Source: Bdellovibrio sp. (GTDB lineage Bacteria > Bdellovibrionota > Bdellovibrionia > Bdellovibrionales > Bdellovibrionaceae). From it: a DNA stretch of 64,000 nucleotides. Numbering within the stretch: the first letter of the stretch is position 1; each line of letters opens with the position of its first letter. The stretch covers positions 1 to 64,000 of the forward strand of contig JACMRL010000004.1 in the NCBI GenBank assembly GCA_014376435.1, written 5' to 3'. The position numbers and the translations under genes are program-made. The notes beneath the pieces are model-generated. The model made no database searches. It saw nothing but the letters and a program-made list of their open reading frames with translations, and was not told the origin of the DNA. Shown here in pieces: positions 1 through 9,106 of the stretch.

Positions 1-83
1 AAGAAAAGCATAGAAACTAAACTTAAGTACATCAACAAATTATTGAATCAAACCGAATCAAATAACACCGGAGGAATACCAGC

Positions 84-176
84 ATGACACAAGATACTAA
101 ACCCAAACCCTTCGGTAACACTTATTTGTCGGGCAATACGTCTAGGCGTCTCAATTTAGAACAAATAACTTTTTAA
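84..176 (+). CDS. Candidate 30-residue small protein
   Basis: A short open frame begins at ATG 84 and ends at TAA 174-176. A strong GGAGG Shine-Dalgarno lies at 70-74, nine bases upstream, which is the main reason to list it. The peptide begins MTQDTKPKPFGNT, has no membrane segment and resembles no family I know. It converges on scpB. It could also be a leader peptide or a chance frame. Confidence 0.35.
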   Translation: MTQDTKPKPFGNTYLSGNTSRRLNLEQITF

Positions 177-196
177 ATAGACCAGAGTCTAGCCCC

Positions 197-1417
197 TTAA
201 ACGTAGCCCTCTTCTGAAGGCTCTTCTTCGTCGGCTTCCTCATAAAATGGAATTTCATCTTCAATGTGCGGAGCATCTTCTTCTGAATCCGTTTCTTCCA
301 ACGCGCTAAATTCGCTGGCTTCTTCCGAAGTGGACGGCGCTTCAAGGGAAGATATAACGGCGGGCATCGCGGCCAAAACTAACGCTTCTTCGTGTTTTTT
401 TAACCAATTTTGATCGCGCTTCGGAACTTCTTCACCCACGGCTAACGCTTCACGAATGTCTTGAGCTTTTTCTTCATCACGTTTCATTTTTTGACGAATT
501 TTTTCTTGTTCAAAAAATTCTGACGAAGTTGAAATTGAAGTTAATTGCTCTTCGATCAGACCAAGCTCTTCTTCACCCTGTGAATAACTATCAATTTTGA
601 TTTCCTCTGACATCGAATCAGTGACCATTGAAAGAGTAGGTTTTTCTTCCTCTTCTTCGCCGATACCCTCCGGCAAAAGTTCATCGATTTGCGAAAGAGT
701 TGGAAGTTCTTTTAAATTTCTAAGACCAAAAATTTCTAAAAATCTTCTAGTCGTCCCGTACTGCATTGGTTTACCCGGTAAATTTTCAGCCTTACCTTCA
801 AAGTTGACTAAACCTTTTTCCATCAACGCACGTAACAAATGACCTGATTCCACACCGCGAATTTGATCGATTTCAAGTTTAACCGTCGGTTGCTTGTAGG
901 CCACGATGGCTAAAGTTTCTAAAGCTGGGCCAGATAATTTAAATGCGCGGGTTTTTACCGTACGCTTTAAGAAATTCATATTATCAACTTTAGTGCGAAT
1001 CTGGTAACCACCGGTTACTTCTTCTAAAACAACTCCGCGACGACCGCCTGCGTATTCAACGGCCAGGCTTTCAATCACACGGCGAATTTTTTCTTTTTTA
1101 ACATTTGTGCCTTTAAAAACCATTTGAATCGACGCAAGGCTTACCGGACGATCTGAGGCAAACAAAATACTTTCAATAATACTTTCGGCTTGTTCATCTT
1201 CAACAAATTCTAACTCTTCAATTTGCGCTGATTCAAAACCATCTAGCTCCGTACCTTCAATATCTGCCTCAGCCGTCATTTCTGAACTGGATTCTTCCGA
1301 TGCTTCGTCGATTATATCTGGCAAAAAACCAACTGATTCTGTTTCGTCGGTTAAAAATAAAGAGGCTTCGGTCTCTACATCATTTATTAGTTCTGTGATT
1401 TTTTTATTTTTAGCCAT
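197..1417 (-). CDS. scpB: Segregation and condensation protein B, with long acidic tails
   Basis: ScpB pairs with ScpA and an SMC ATPase to form the bacterial condensin that compacts and segregates the chromosome. The winged-helix core occupies roughly residues 75-255. It includes the family-typical stretch around LSGPALETLAIVAYKQP and the following conserved segment through GLVNFEGKAENLPGKPMQYG and TTRRFLEIFGL. The protein is 406 residues, about twice the usual ScpB length. The surplus is a Glu/Asp/Ser-rich N-terminal extension of about 75 residues and a C-terminal extension of about 150. The ATG overlaps the scpA stop by one base (TAATG), so the pair is translationally coupled. The core assignment is secure; the function of the tails is unknown. 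Confidence 0.93.
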   Translation of the reverse strand: MAKNKKITELINDVETEASLFLTDETESVGFLPDIIDEASEESSSEMTAEADIEGTELDGFESAQIEELEFVEDEQAESIIESILFASDRPVSLASIQMVFKGTNVKKEKIRRVIESLAVEYAGGRRGVVLEEVTGGYQIRTKVDNMNFLKRTVKTRAFKLSGPALETLAIVAYKQPTVKLEIDQIRGVESGHLLRALMEKGLVNFEGKAENLPGKPMQYGTTRRFLEIFGLRNLKELPTLSQIDELLPEGIGEEEEEKPTLSMVTDSMSEEIKIDSYSQGEEELGLIEEQLTSISTSSEFFEQEKIRQKMKRDEEKAQDIREALAVGEEVPKRDQNWLKKHEEALVLAAMPAVISSLEAPSTSEEASEFSALEETDSEEDAPHIEDEIPFYEEADEEEPSEEGYV

Positions 1418-2412
1418 TACGCTTGCTCCTCAGGAAAGTTTTCATCATCACTGATATTTAAATTTAACTCTTCGGCTAAAATTTCTTCGTCGCTGGCGAT
1501 TTCCGTTAAAATCTCTTCATCTAAAACTTCTTCGCTAGTTCCCATTTCTTCGCTGAATGCCATTTGTACTTCATTTGAAAATTCTTCGTCTACGCTTGGC
1601 GTAGTTGTCGCAAATGATTTTTGCGTAACATTGTCGGCATTGATATTTCCGTACTCTTCCACCCGTGATAAAACGTCACCGTCGATCACTTTATTGGTTT
1701 GGATATGAATATCACCATATAAATCGGTTTGGTAAAGCGATACAAAACCTAATTTACCTAATTCTAATAAAGATAAAAAAGTAATCAGGGCTTGGCGCGA
1801 TTTTTCGACTTGAGTTCCCATTTGGTTTGTTAAAAGCTCAATCATACGAACCGTGTGGCCTGGTTTTAAAAAATGGCTCATCTCGATAATTCGGCTGGAA
1901 ATCGATTGTAATTTAACCGTCACTTTGTGAATTTTTTTATTTAACGTTTTCATCGCTTTACGGTAACTACCGATTAATGAAAAAAGCGCGTTGTCTTCTA
2001 ATTCAATTTCATCAGACGAAACTTCTAATTTTTCGCGCAAGCCCCGCGCCCAAACGTCGCGGTTTAATAAAGGTCTGTCGTATAAAGATTTTGCAGCCTC
2101 TTTATACTTTTCGTACTCTAAAAGTTTCTGCACTAATTCTTTGCGTGGGTCATCTTGCTCAACAACCTCCCCGTTTTCATCATACTGCGGAAGAAGCATT
2201 TTTGATTTAATGTGGATTAAAGTTGAAGCCATGGCGATAAAGTCCCCGGCTACTTCCAAATCAAATTCTTTCATTAATTTGATATAATCAAAATATTGCT
2301 TAGTGATTTCGACGATATTAATATTAAAGATATCCATTTCTTCTTTACGAATTAAATAAAGAAGCAAATCAAGAGGGCCTTCGAATTGTTGCAGCTGTAC
2401 ACGAATACTCAT
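1417..2412 (-). CDS. scpA: Segregation and condensation protein A
   Basis: ScpA is the kleisin subunit that bridges the heads of the SMC dimer and recruits ScpB. The start at ATG 2412 gives the classic N-terminus MSIRVQLQQFEGPLDLLLYL, with a GAGAG ribosome site seven bases upstream. An in-frame TTG at 2442 would add ten atypical residues and was not used. The N-terminal SMC-binding helices (FDLEVAGDFIAMASTLIHIKS) and a C-terminal winged helix near LLTNQMGTQVEKSRQALITF are visible. The last ~70 residues are Glu/Asp-rich, matching the acidic tails of the neighbouring ScpB. It lies downstream of the site-2 protease gene in the same direction. Confidence 0.93.
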   Translation of the reverse strand: MSIRVQLQQFEGPLDLLLYLIRKEEMDIFNINIVEITKQYFDYIKLMKEFDLEVAGDFIAMASTLIHIKSKMLLPQYDENGEVVEQDDPRKELVQKLLEYEKYKEAAKSLYDRPLLNRDVWARGLREKLEVSSDEIELEDNALFSLIGSYRKAMKTLNKKIHKVTVKLQSISSRIIEMSHFLKPGHTVRMIELLTNQMGTQVEKSRQALITFLSLLELGKLGFVSLYQTDLYGDIHIQTNKVIDGDVLSRVEEYGNINADNVTQKSFATTTPSVDEEFSNEVQMAFSEEMGTSEEVLDEEILTEIASDEEILAEELNLNISDDENFPEEQA

Positions 2413-2523
2413 AAAGTTTCTCTCATGAATTGATTGAAGCAAGCGAAAATCGGTAATTCAACATTATTTGAGTGCTTGCTTACAATTTGTGCGTGACGAA
2501 AATTTGCTCATCGCAAATGTGCC

Positions 2524-3183
2524 TTAAAGCACGCCGCCGCCAGCAAAAGCCATCAGATGATTAAAAACATAAAATACCGGAATACGCAGCACGCCTAACA
2601 TTCCTGTCATAACTAAACCCAATAAAATGAAACCACTAATCTGTTCATTCTGTTCAAGTTTGTAGTTCACCGAAGCAGGCAAAAAACGTGCTAAAACTTT
2701 TCCACCGTCCAAAGGATGCAGTGGAATAATGTTAAAAATAGCTAAGAATAAATTTGTTAACACAAACATCTCTAATAAACTGTGCACGGGACGCGCATAA
2801 TTACCTAAAAAACCGTAGCGGTACGCTGCGAACATAAATAGTGTAGATACCAAAGCTAAAAACACGTTCGACATAGGGCCCGCTAAGGCAATCCAAAACA
2901 TATCCGTGCGTACGTTCTTTAAGTTTCGCACGTCGACCGGAACTGGCTTGGCCCAGCCGAAGAAAATCGGAATACCAAAAACGATTGCGCTAATGGGTAA
3001 AATAAATGTTCCCACCAGATCCGCGTGGGCCATCGGGTTTAGGGTTAATCTCCCTAATTGCTCGGCGGTGTTGTCCCCGCGCCACTTAGCCACCAGGCCG
3101 TGAGCGTACTCGTGAAAGCAAAGAGCAAATAAAAAGGGAACAAAAAATAACGCTAATTTTCCACCAATTTCAACTATATCCAT
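2524..3183 (-). CDS. Site-2 protease family (M50) membrane metalloprotease
   Basis: This 219-residue protein has mainly hydrophobic segments and the M50 zinc motif HEYAH at residues 24-28 inside the first membrane helix. The second metal-ligand motif, PLHPLDGG, lies near residues 153-161. The short form without a PDZ domain matches the Rv/YwhC-type group of site-2 proteases commonly found beside scpAB. It should cleave a substrate within or near the inner membrane; the substrate is unknown. It has the same direction as scpA-scpB with an 111-base gap, so co-transcription is likely. Confidence 0.85.
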   Translation of the reverse strand: MDIVEIGGKLALFFVPFLFALCFHEYAHGLVAKWRGDNTAEQLGRLTLNPMAHADLVGTFILPISAIVFGIPIFFGWAKPVPVDVRNLKNVRTDMFWIALAGPMSNVFLALVSTLFMFAAYRYGFLGNYARPVHSLLEMFVLTNLFLAIFNIIPLHPLDGGKVLARFLPASVNYKLEQNEQISGFILLGLVMTGMLGVLRIPVFYVFNHLMAFAGGGVL

Positions 3184-3264
3184 ACTTAATAGGCTATCAA
3201 AATACCAAAGCCTGTCGAGTAAAACTTTGCCCCGTCAATTTGGGCTATTAACGCAAATGGTCAC

Positions 3265-3293
3265 TTGAAATTAACTCGTATCGAGATTAGTTT
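3265..3293 (+). promoter_or_regulatory. Possible sigma-70 promoter of the acyl-CoA dehydrogenase gene
   Basis: TTGAAA at 3265-3270 is followed after 17 bases by TAGTTT at 3288-3293, about 35 bases ahead of the start codon. A small inverted repeat CTCG-TAT-CGAG lies in the spacer. The -10 match is weak, so this is only a candidate. Confidence 0.25.
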
Positions 3294-3327
3294 AATAAAT
3301 CTCAATTCAAACTTTAAGGAGAAAACC

Positions 3328-4506
3328 ATGTCTAACGTGACGCTGGCTGAAAACGTACGCCCCGCTTTAACAATGTGGTCTGAAGATGAAATCGCTTTCC
3401 GTGATGCAGTACGCTCTTTCGCGGAAGCAGAAATTAAACCCCATGTAACTGAGATGGATGAAAAAGCTCAGATGAAACCAGAAATTGTTTCAAAACTTTT
3501 TGAAATGGGTTTAATGGGAATTGAATCTCCAGAAAAATTTGGCGGTGCAGGGTCTTCATTTACGATGGCGTGTATTGCGGTTGAAGAGTTGGCTCGGGTT
3601 GATGGATCCGTATCGGTTCTTTGCGACGTACAAAATACTTTAGTCACCAACGCAATCATTCGCTACGCAAGCGAGGCTTTAAAAGAAAAATATTTACCTC
3701 AACTAGCACGCGAATGGGTCGGTGCTTACTGCTTATCTGAATCGTCTTCTGGTTCCGATGCTTTCGCGTTAAAATGCCGCGCGGAAAAAAAAGATGCCAA
3801 ATGGATTTTAAACGGAAATAAACTTTGGATCACCAACGCTAAGGAAGCTAGTTTCTTTATCGTATTTGCCAACGTGGATACTGCAAAAGGCTACAAAGGC
3901 ATCACCGCATTTATAGTTGAAAAAGGCTTCAAAGGTTTCAGCGTTGGTAAAAAAGAAAATAAATTAGGCATTCGCGCAAGTTCGACTTGCGAGCTAATCT
4001 TTGAAAACTGTGAAGTGCCTGAGATGAATGTTTTAGGTGAAGTAGGTAAAGGTTATAAAATTGCCATCGAAACCTTAAACGAAGGCCGTATCGGTATCGG
4101 CGCGCAAATGGTCGGAATCACGCAAGGCGCTTACGAGGCAACGTTAAATTATATAAAATCACGTGAACAATTCGGCAAAGCCATCGGCCAATTTCAAGGC
4201 GTACAATTTCAATTAGCACAGATGCGGATCGAATTAGAAGCGGCTAGACTGATGGTCTACAATGCCGCCCGTCTCAAGGATGCCGGACAAGATTTTATCG
4301 AATCAGCCGCGATGGCAAAATACTACTCTTCGAAGGTCGCGGAAAAGGTAACTTCGATGGCGATTGATCTTTTTGGTGGAAATGGTTTCACAAAAGAATA
4401 CCCGGTAGAAAAATTCTGGCGTGATGCGAAGATTGGGCAGATTTACGAGGGTACTTCAAATATGCAATTACAAACCATCGCGAAGATGGAAATGGAAAAG
4501 GCCTAA
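3328..4506 (+). CDS. Acyl-CoA dehydrogenase (short/medium-chain type)
   Basis: A 392-residue soluble flavoprotein that oxidises acyl-CoA thioesters to 2-enoyl-CoA and passes electrons to ETF. The start at ATG 3328 is set by AAGGAG at 3316-3321. FAD/substrate signatures YCLSESSSGSDA and the C-terminal QIYEGTSNMQ are present, the latter carrying the probable catalytic Glu at about residue 374. The family includes butyryl-, isobutyryl- and glutaryl-CoA dehydrogenases; I cannot decide the chain length. The pseudouridine synthase gene follows within 11 bases, so they may share a transcript although their roles are unrelated. Confidence 0.92.
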   Translation: MSNVTLAENVRPALTMWSEDEIAFRDAVRSFAEAEIKPHVTEMDEKAQMKPEIVSKLFEMGLMGIESPEKFGGAGSSFTMACIAVEELARVDGSVSVLCDVQNTLVTNAIIRYASEALKEKYLPQLAREWVGAYCLSESSSGSDAFALKCRAEKKDAKWILNGNKLWITNAKEASFFIVFANVDTAKGYKGITAFIVEKGFKGFSVGKKENKLGIRASSTCELIFENCEVPEMNVLGEVGKGYKIAIETLNEGRIGIGAQMVGITQGAYEATLNYIKSREQFGKAIGQFQGVQFQLAQMRIELEAARLMVYNAARLKDAGQDFIESAAMAKYYSSKVAEKVTSMAIDLFGGNGFTKEYPVEKFWRDAKIGQIYEGTSNMQLQTIAKMEMEKA

Positions 4507-4517
4507 TCATATAATGA

Positions 4518-5264
4518 GTGCCAAAAATGTCTGATAGCCAAGTACCACTGCGCCTTTCGAAATTAATGTCTGAGCGCGGGATCTGTTCCCGCCGCGAAGC
4601 CGATGAATACATCGCGCAAGGATTAGTTCGCGTAAACGGCGTCATCATGAAAGAGCTTGGTACAAAAGTTCTACCAAATGTGAGCATCACTTTAGAAGCC
4701 GAAGCCATGCGTAACCAAAAAAGCTTGGTGACGATCATTTTAAATAAACCCATCGGTTATGTTTCGGGTCAACCAGAACCCGGTTATGAGCCCGCGATCC
4801 GACTAGTGAACGATCGCAACCAATACGGACAGCAGCGCGTTTTACAGCGTGGTGATTTAATTGGGATTGCCCCTATCGGCCGATTAGATATTGAATCACA
4901 AGGTTTACTTGTTTTTTCACAAGATGGTCGCATTGCTAAAAAAATTATCGGTGAAGAATCAGATATTGAAAAAGAATATATCGTGCGTGTTACGGGTCGT
5001 TTATCTGAAGATGGCTTAAGACTTTTAAATCACGGTTTAGAATTAGACGGCGAAAAATTGCGCCCCTCAAAAGTGGCTTGGCTGAACGACGATCAATTAC
5101 GTTTTGAACTTAAAGAAGGTAAAAAACGTCAGATCCGCCGCATGTGCGAGATCGTTGGTTTAACCGTGACGGGTTTAAAGCGAGTGCGTATCGGTAAACT
5201 AAAACTCGGCGAACTTCCGGAAGGTCGCTGGAGATTTATGGACCCTTTAAAAGAAGAGATTTAG
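4518..5264 (+). CDS. 16S/23S rRNA pseudouridine synthase, RsuA/RluB/RluF family
   Basis: An N-terminal S4 RNA-binding domain ([21 protein letters not shown], residues ~11-60) is followed by the RsuA-family catalytic domain. The catalytic-Asp motif is [13 protein letters not shown]. The later segments KEYIVRVTG and [14 protein letters not shown] are typical of the family. The domain order and the GICSRREAD signature look closest to RluF/RluB, but the target uridine cannot be fixed from sequence alone. The start is ambiguous: GTG 4518 and ATG 4527 are in frame and three codons apart, and neither has a good ribosome site. Confidence 0.87.
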   Translation: MPKMSDSQVPLRLSKLMSERGICSRREADEYIAQGLVRVNGVIMKELGTKVLPNVSITLEAEAMRNQKSLVTIILNKPIGYVSGQPEPGYEPAIRLVNDRNQYGQQRVLQRGDLIGIAPIGRLDIESQGLLVFSQDGRIAKKIIGEESDIEKEYIVRVTGRLSEDGLRLLNHGLELDGEKLRPSKVAWLNDDQLRFELKEGKKRQIRRMCEIVGLTVTGLKRVRIGKLKLGELPEGRWRFMDPLKEEI

Positions 5265-5349
5265 TTTTTCTTAATTGCATTGCAATCAGTAACGGTAATA
5301 AAAATAAAACTATTAAAATATTTCTTCCGCCAGCTGAATCAGACAAAGT

Positions 5350-6147
5350 CTAGGAATTCTTCGCCCACGGACTTTCTTTTTCTAAAAAAGATTCACGTAA
5401 ATTCTCTAAATAGCCGATTTCTTTTTCGGTAAAACCCGCTTTTTTACGGAGCCCATGATTCACTTGCCCGACTCGCTTCGGTAAAACTCCGCGCAGACGA
5501 TTCATTCTGATTTCAAAGTCATCAACTGGATCTAATTTTTGCTCTAAACAAAAAATTTTGTACCACTCACTGCCAAATAAAACATGCCCGACTTCTTCGT
5601 CGTTAATGATTTGCACCGCTTTTTGTACCGAACTGGCATCAACGCCTTTCAGTCTTCGAATCAACGTATCACCGGCATCAAGCCCGCTGCCTTCTAAGTA
5701 ACGGTGTACGATCATCACGCGGTCTAATAATGAATCCTTGGCACTTACCGCGGCCCACAAACCGCAGTTGATTGGCCAGTGCCCCCATTTAAAACCTAGT
5801 TTTTCAATTTCGATTAAGCACATCTCTAAATGCTCAGATTCAGAAAGCGTAATCGCCCATAATTCTTCCTTGAACTGCTGCGGAGCTTCAGGAAATTCAA
5901 CTAAAGTTCTTAGCCCTAGCTCCATCGCTTGAAGTTCAATACTTGCTAAATCATGTAGCATTCTGGCTTGACCTTCAGGGGTCGAGAATCCTTTTTTAGC
6001 GGGATGCGCTTTAAATTCTAAAACCAGTGCATCACGCGCTGGCAGATCAGGAACTGAAACCTTATTTTTTAAATTGAAGACTTCGCTGGAACTACCTCTA
6101 ATTACTTCTAATTTTTTAAATATATTTTCAACTTCGAAGGCCCACAT
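5350..6147 (-). CDS. DUF455 ferritin-like protein
   Basis: A 265-residue protein of the DUF455 group, which adopts a ferritin-like four-helix fold. Helix motifs with likely diiron ligands are visible: HDLASIELQAMEL near residue 70, SESEHLEMC near 105, HRYLEGSGLDAG near 148 and NDEEVGHV near 182. The Glu/His spacing fits a metal-binding carboxylate bundle. The biochemical role of this group is not established, although relatives of MiaE (tRNA hydroxylase) share the fold. It stands alone on the minus strand between the pseudouridine synthase and yebC. Confidence 0.75.
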   Translation of the reverse strand: MWAFEVENIFKKLEVIRGSSSEVFNLKNKVSVPDLPARDALVLEFKAHPAKKGFSTPEGQARMLHDLASIELQAMELGLRTLVEFPEAPQQFKEELWAITLSESEHLEMCLIEIEKLGFKWGHWPINCGLWAAVSAKDSLLDRVMIVHRYLEGSGLDAGDTLIRRLKGVDASSVQKAVQIINDEEVGHVLFGSEWYKIFCLEQKLDPVDDFEIRMNRLRGVLPKRVGQVNHGLRKKAGFTEKEIGYLENLRESFLEKESPWAKNS

Positions 6148-6225
6148 AACCCAATTAATACCACAGCCAGCCGAATCTTGCCAAACAAAGCTTAAATCGG
6201 CTAGCGTAAGACCACGGAGTTAATT

Positions 6226-6927
6226 ATGGGAAAAGGCTGGAAAGCGGCGGGTAAAACCGAGAACGCGCAAAAAAAGGGGATGATGTTTACGAAGGTCGCT
6301 CGCGAGATTGCCGTCGCGTCTAAATTAGGCGGACCCGATCCAGCCGCCAATGCCCGTCTTCGTATGGCCATCGACGCCGCTAAAAAAATCTCATGCCCGA
6401 ATGATACAATCGATCGCGCCGTTAAAAAAGGTGCGGGCCTTCTGGACGATGGAAAAATAATTGAAGAGTTGAGCTACGAAGGTTACGGACCACACGGCGT
6501 GGGCGTAATCGTCGAATGCCAAACAGATAATAAACACCGCACCGCACCTGAAATGCGTAATACTTTTAAAAAACACGAAGGCAATTTAGGCGAAACAAAT
6601 AGCGTTGCCTGGATGTTTGCTCGCGTGGGCGAAATCGAAGCAACCAAGGGCGGAACTTTCGATATCGACGAAGAAGCGATTGAAGCCGGTGCCGACGATG
6701 TAGAAAAAAATGATGACGGCAGTTATCAGTTTTACTCAAGTTTTGATCATTTAGATTCAGTTACGAAGGCATTGATTGCGCGCGGGTGGAAAATCACGGC
6801 CTCTTCGCCTTCCTACAAGGCAACAAATATTACTGAAATTTCAGATACGCAACGTAAAGATGTTGAAGAATTTTTAAATGCTTTAGACGATATGGACGAT
6901 ACATCAAAAGTATTTGCGACGATCTAA
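6226..6927 (+). CDS. yebC: YebC/PmpR family (TACO1-like) protein
   Basis: A 233-residue member of the YebC family. It begins MGKGWKAAGKTENAQKKGM, followed by FTKVAREIAVASKLGGPDP and the AIDAAKKISCPNDTIDRAVKKG signature. Family members have been described as transcriptional regulators (PmpR) and, more recently, as ribosome-associated factors that relieve stalling. The N-terminal tag differs from the usual MAGHSKW and resembles the YeeN-type subfamily. CGGAG lies seven bases before ATG. Its stop overlaps by four bases the convergent stop of the next gene. Confidence 0.9.
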   Translation: MGKGWKAAGKTENAQKKGMMFTKVAREIAVASKLGGPDPAANARLRMAIDAAKKISCPNDTIDRAVKKGAGLLDDGKIIEELSYEGYGPHGVGVIVECQTDNKHRTAPEMRNTFKKHEGNLGETNSVAWMFARVGEIEATKGGTFDIDEEAIEAGADDVEKNDDGSYQFYSSFDHLDSVTKALIARGWKITASSPSYKATNITEISDTQRKDVEEFLNALDDMDDTSKVFATI

Positions 6928-7331
6928 CGTTTACGACGTTTAGTTGGTTTGATCTTAATTTTTAGAGAGTCTTGTTTTTCCGAATCAGGGCTCTCGAATT
7001 CAGAAACCTTGGTATTTGCTAAGCCACGATTACGGCCGTCAAAGCCGCCTTCGTTTTTCATATTTTCATTTAAATTATTTTGCGTTTGTGAGATTTCTTG
7101 TTCAGAAGATTTTAACATATCTCCTAAATCACTGGCGGGCTTGCGGATTGAATCCGGGTGAATTTCACGAACTTCTGGGTTTTCAATCATGATGCTTGTC
7201 GTATTCTTTTGAAGCTTATGTTTTTCGTTCATCGCGCAATTTTGAAAAGCGCCCACGATGAGCATTCCCGCTAGCATCACGCTGACTAGTAATAAAACTT
7301 TTGGCTTTGACGTAACTCTTCTTGGCACCAT
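6924..7331 (-). CDS. Hypothetical membrane-anchored or secreted protein
   Basis: No family recognised. The 135-residue product has a positively charged start, a hydrophobic segment at residues ~12-28 and then FQNC, a Cys-containing junction that could be an atypical lipobox. The rest is polar, Asn/Gln/Ser-rich and predicted disordered, and ends in a Lys/Arg-rich tail (KPTKRRKR). A lipoprotein or a single-pass periplasmic protein are the two readings. It converges on yebC with a four-base overlap. Confidence 0.55.
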   Translation of the reverse strand: MVPRRVTSKPKVLLLVSVMLAGMLIVGAFQNCAMNEKHKLQKNTTSIMIENPEVREIHPDSIRKPASDLGDMLKSSEQEISQTQNNLNENMKNEGGFDGRNRGLANTKVSEFESPDSEKQDSLKIKIKPTKRRKR

Positions 7332-7399
7332 ACCGTCTTATCGTACGGCTGTTAGCCAGACTTTACTTAAATCCAGTTTTCGTAGCCTAAATGAATAAG

Positions 7400-7876
7400 T
7401 TACGACTTTGCGGCCTTTGCTTTTTTAGATTTCTTCTTTCGAGACACTTTTTTAGGCTTTTCGCAAACTGGCTTTTCGAATTTCTCTAAATTCGTTTTAT
7501 CGGAAAATTGACAGTTCGCAATTGCTACTTTCATGGTGAAAACAAAGCCATCGTCTTTTTTAGCAAATGGATAAAGAATTTCTTTATATTCATCAATGTA
7601 GAATTTAAAGCTAGTGACCGGCGCAGAAATGGCCCACTCATCTAACGGCCATTCACAGATTTTCTCGCCTTTGTCTTTAACTAATGCAATCGTATCTTCA
7701 ATCACGATACTGTGACGTTCGGTTGAATAAACTTTTTTATCTGCGCGACTTAGTAGTTTGTCCTCTGCCATGTAATCGCAGACTTTGGGTGCTTCAGTTA
7801 CTTTTCTTAAACGTATGCGCGCATCAGCTGCAACAGCAAAGAGTGAAGCCGCTAATGCAAGGTATATAAGATTCAT
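7400..7876 (-). CDS. Hypothetical secreted protein with Lys-rich tail
   Basis: A clear Sec signal peptide (MNLIYLALAASLFAVAADA) suggests export, with cleavage near residue 19. The mature part has three Cys, at CDYM, CEWP and later NCQF/VCEK, enough for a disulfide. The last 20 residues are almost all Lys, Arg, Ser and Ala. I recognise no domain. It lies just downstream of sufE on the same strand. Confidence 0.6.
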   Translation of the reverse strand: MNLIYLALAASLFAVAADARIRLRKVTEAPKVCDYMAEDKLLSRADKKVYSTERHSIVIEDTIALVKDKGEKICEWPLDEWAISAPVTSFKFYIDEYKEILYPFAKKDDGFVFTMKVAIANCQFSDKTNLEKFEKPVCEKPKKVSRKKKSKKAKAAKS

Positions 7877-7896
7877 TTAGTAATGATACCGACACT

Positions 7897-8325
7897 TTAT
7901 TTAGAAAGTAAATACTGAAATGCTGTGGCGTAGTATTTAATTTGTTTAATCATCGAATAAAGACCATTTGATCTACTGGGGCTAAGCCCTGAATCAAAAC
8001 CAATATCCTTTAAAAATGTGGGCTCCGTCTTAAGAATTGTTTCGGGAGTTTCATTTGAATAAATCGTTAAGGCAAGCGCGACTAAACCCTTTACTAAAAT
8101 TGCGTCGCTATCCCCTTTAAATATTATTTTTTTATCGGGAGTTAGTTCTGCCTTCATCCATACTTGCGACTGGCAGCCTTTTACTTTTAGATCATCAACT
8201 TTTTCTGCCGCCGTCATACCCGGCCATTGCTTACCTAGTTCAATGATTTTTTCGTATTTTTTTTCCCAATCGGCATTGATATCGAATTGGTTTTTAATTT
8301 GAGATATTTTATCTTCGATTTGCAT
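7897..8325 (-). CDS. sufE: SufE family sulfur acceptor
   Basis: SufE takes persulfide sulfur from a SufS-type cysteine desulfurase and hands it to the SufBCD scaffold for Fe-S cluster assembly. The protein has the family's VKGCQSQVWM motif with the sulfur-accepting Cys at about residue 51, and the C-terminal GLSPSRSNGLYSMI region. Length (142 residues) is normal. ATG 8325 is preferred over an in-frame TTG six bases upstream. The 5' end lies inside the upstream cysteine-rich gene, so translation is probably coupled. No sufBCDS genes are in this window; a cysteine desulfurase is at 36-37 kb. Confidence 0.88.
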   Translation of the reverse strand: MQIEDKISQIKNQFDINADWEKKYEKIIELGKQWPGMTAAEKVDDLKVKGCQSQVWMKAELTPDKKIIFKGDSDAILVKGLVALALTIYSNETPETILKTEPTFLKDIGFDSGLSPSRSNGLYSMIKQIKYYATAFQYLLSK

Positions 8326-9106
8326 AATCAATCACTTCTTTTTCTAATTCAAGCCCCTGCGAGCCAATGATTTCTTTGAACTGACTTCTATCTATTTTTT
8401 GAATAATTGCAAAACATTTTTTGTAGAACGCGAATTTATCTTCGTAGCCATTCCAGATTTTTTTATCAACATCGGTGGCTAATTTGGATTGCACGGCTTC
8501 CGCTGATTCAAAGTCGTGCTTATTCAAATAAGCCAACTGATCTGAAAGATCACGCGGAGAAAAATCTAACTGCACTAAACATTCTTCCGCTAGCGCCATT
8601 TCAACGTAACTTAAGTAATCGCTCATCACGGCCCAAAACTTTAATCCGTCTTGCCCGTAATCACTGCGACAATAAAACGAAGTGCACACGACTCCACGGT
8701 ATTGCCAAATCGAGCAACGATTCTGCGTGGTATCGTAGTAAGGGCACAAAAGTGATTCTTCATTTCCAAAATCGCTTTCTTCTTTTGATAAGAATTGAAA
8801 TTGGTAATCAAAAGGTGCCATCACCCCGACCGGAAACGCAAACTCACGGGTTTCGATTTTTTCTTTCAATTTACTTAAACCGGGACTAACTAAATTTTCT
8901 TCAAGCAGTGCTCCGACGGCAAAGTTTGGTAAGTACGGATGAAAGGTGCAACACTTTAAATGAGCTTTGTAGGTGTATGAAAAACGCTTATCGCGCGAAC
9001 GTAAACAGTTATCACAAGTGGCCTTATTTTCGGTTACGTCAAGCTTCAGCACAGAGGTATTCAAAAAGTTTTTATAAATACTTGGTAAGATCAGATTTAG
9101 TTGCAT
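8309..9106 (-). CDS. Cysteine-rich protein, YkgJ-like metal-binding type
   Basis: No firm family call. The 265-residue protein has CDNC near residue 31, a CC pair near 52, and later CPYY...RCSIWQYRGVVCTSFYC around residues 120-148. The second cluster resembles the Zn/Fe-chelating YkgJ domain (UPF0153), where such Cys bind a metal. No signal peptide, so probably cytoplasmic. It overlaps sufE by 17 bases, which makes a role in iron, sulfur or metal handling a reasonable inference, not a demonstrated one. Confidence 0.55.
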   Translation of the reverse strand: MQLNLILPSIYKNFLNTSVLKLDVTENKATCDNCLRSRDKRFSYTYKAHLKCCTFHPYLPNFAVGALLEENLVSPGLSKLKEKIETREFAFPVGVMAPFDYQFQFLSKEESDFGNEESLLCPYYDTTQNRCSIWQYRGVVCTSFYCRSDYGQDGLKFWAVMSDYLSYVEMALAEECLVQLDFSPRDLSDQLAYLNKHDFESAEAVQSKLATDVDKKIWNGYEDKFAFYKKCFAIIQKIDRSQFKEIIGSQGLELEKEVIDYANRR

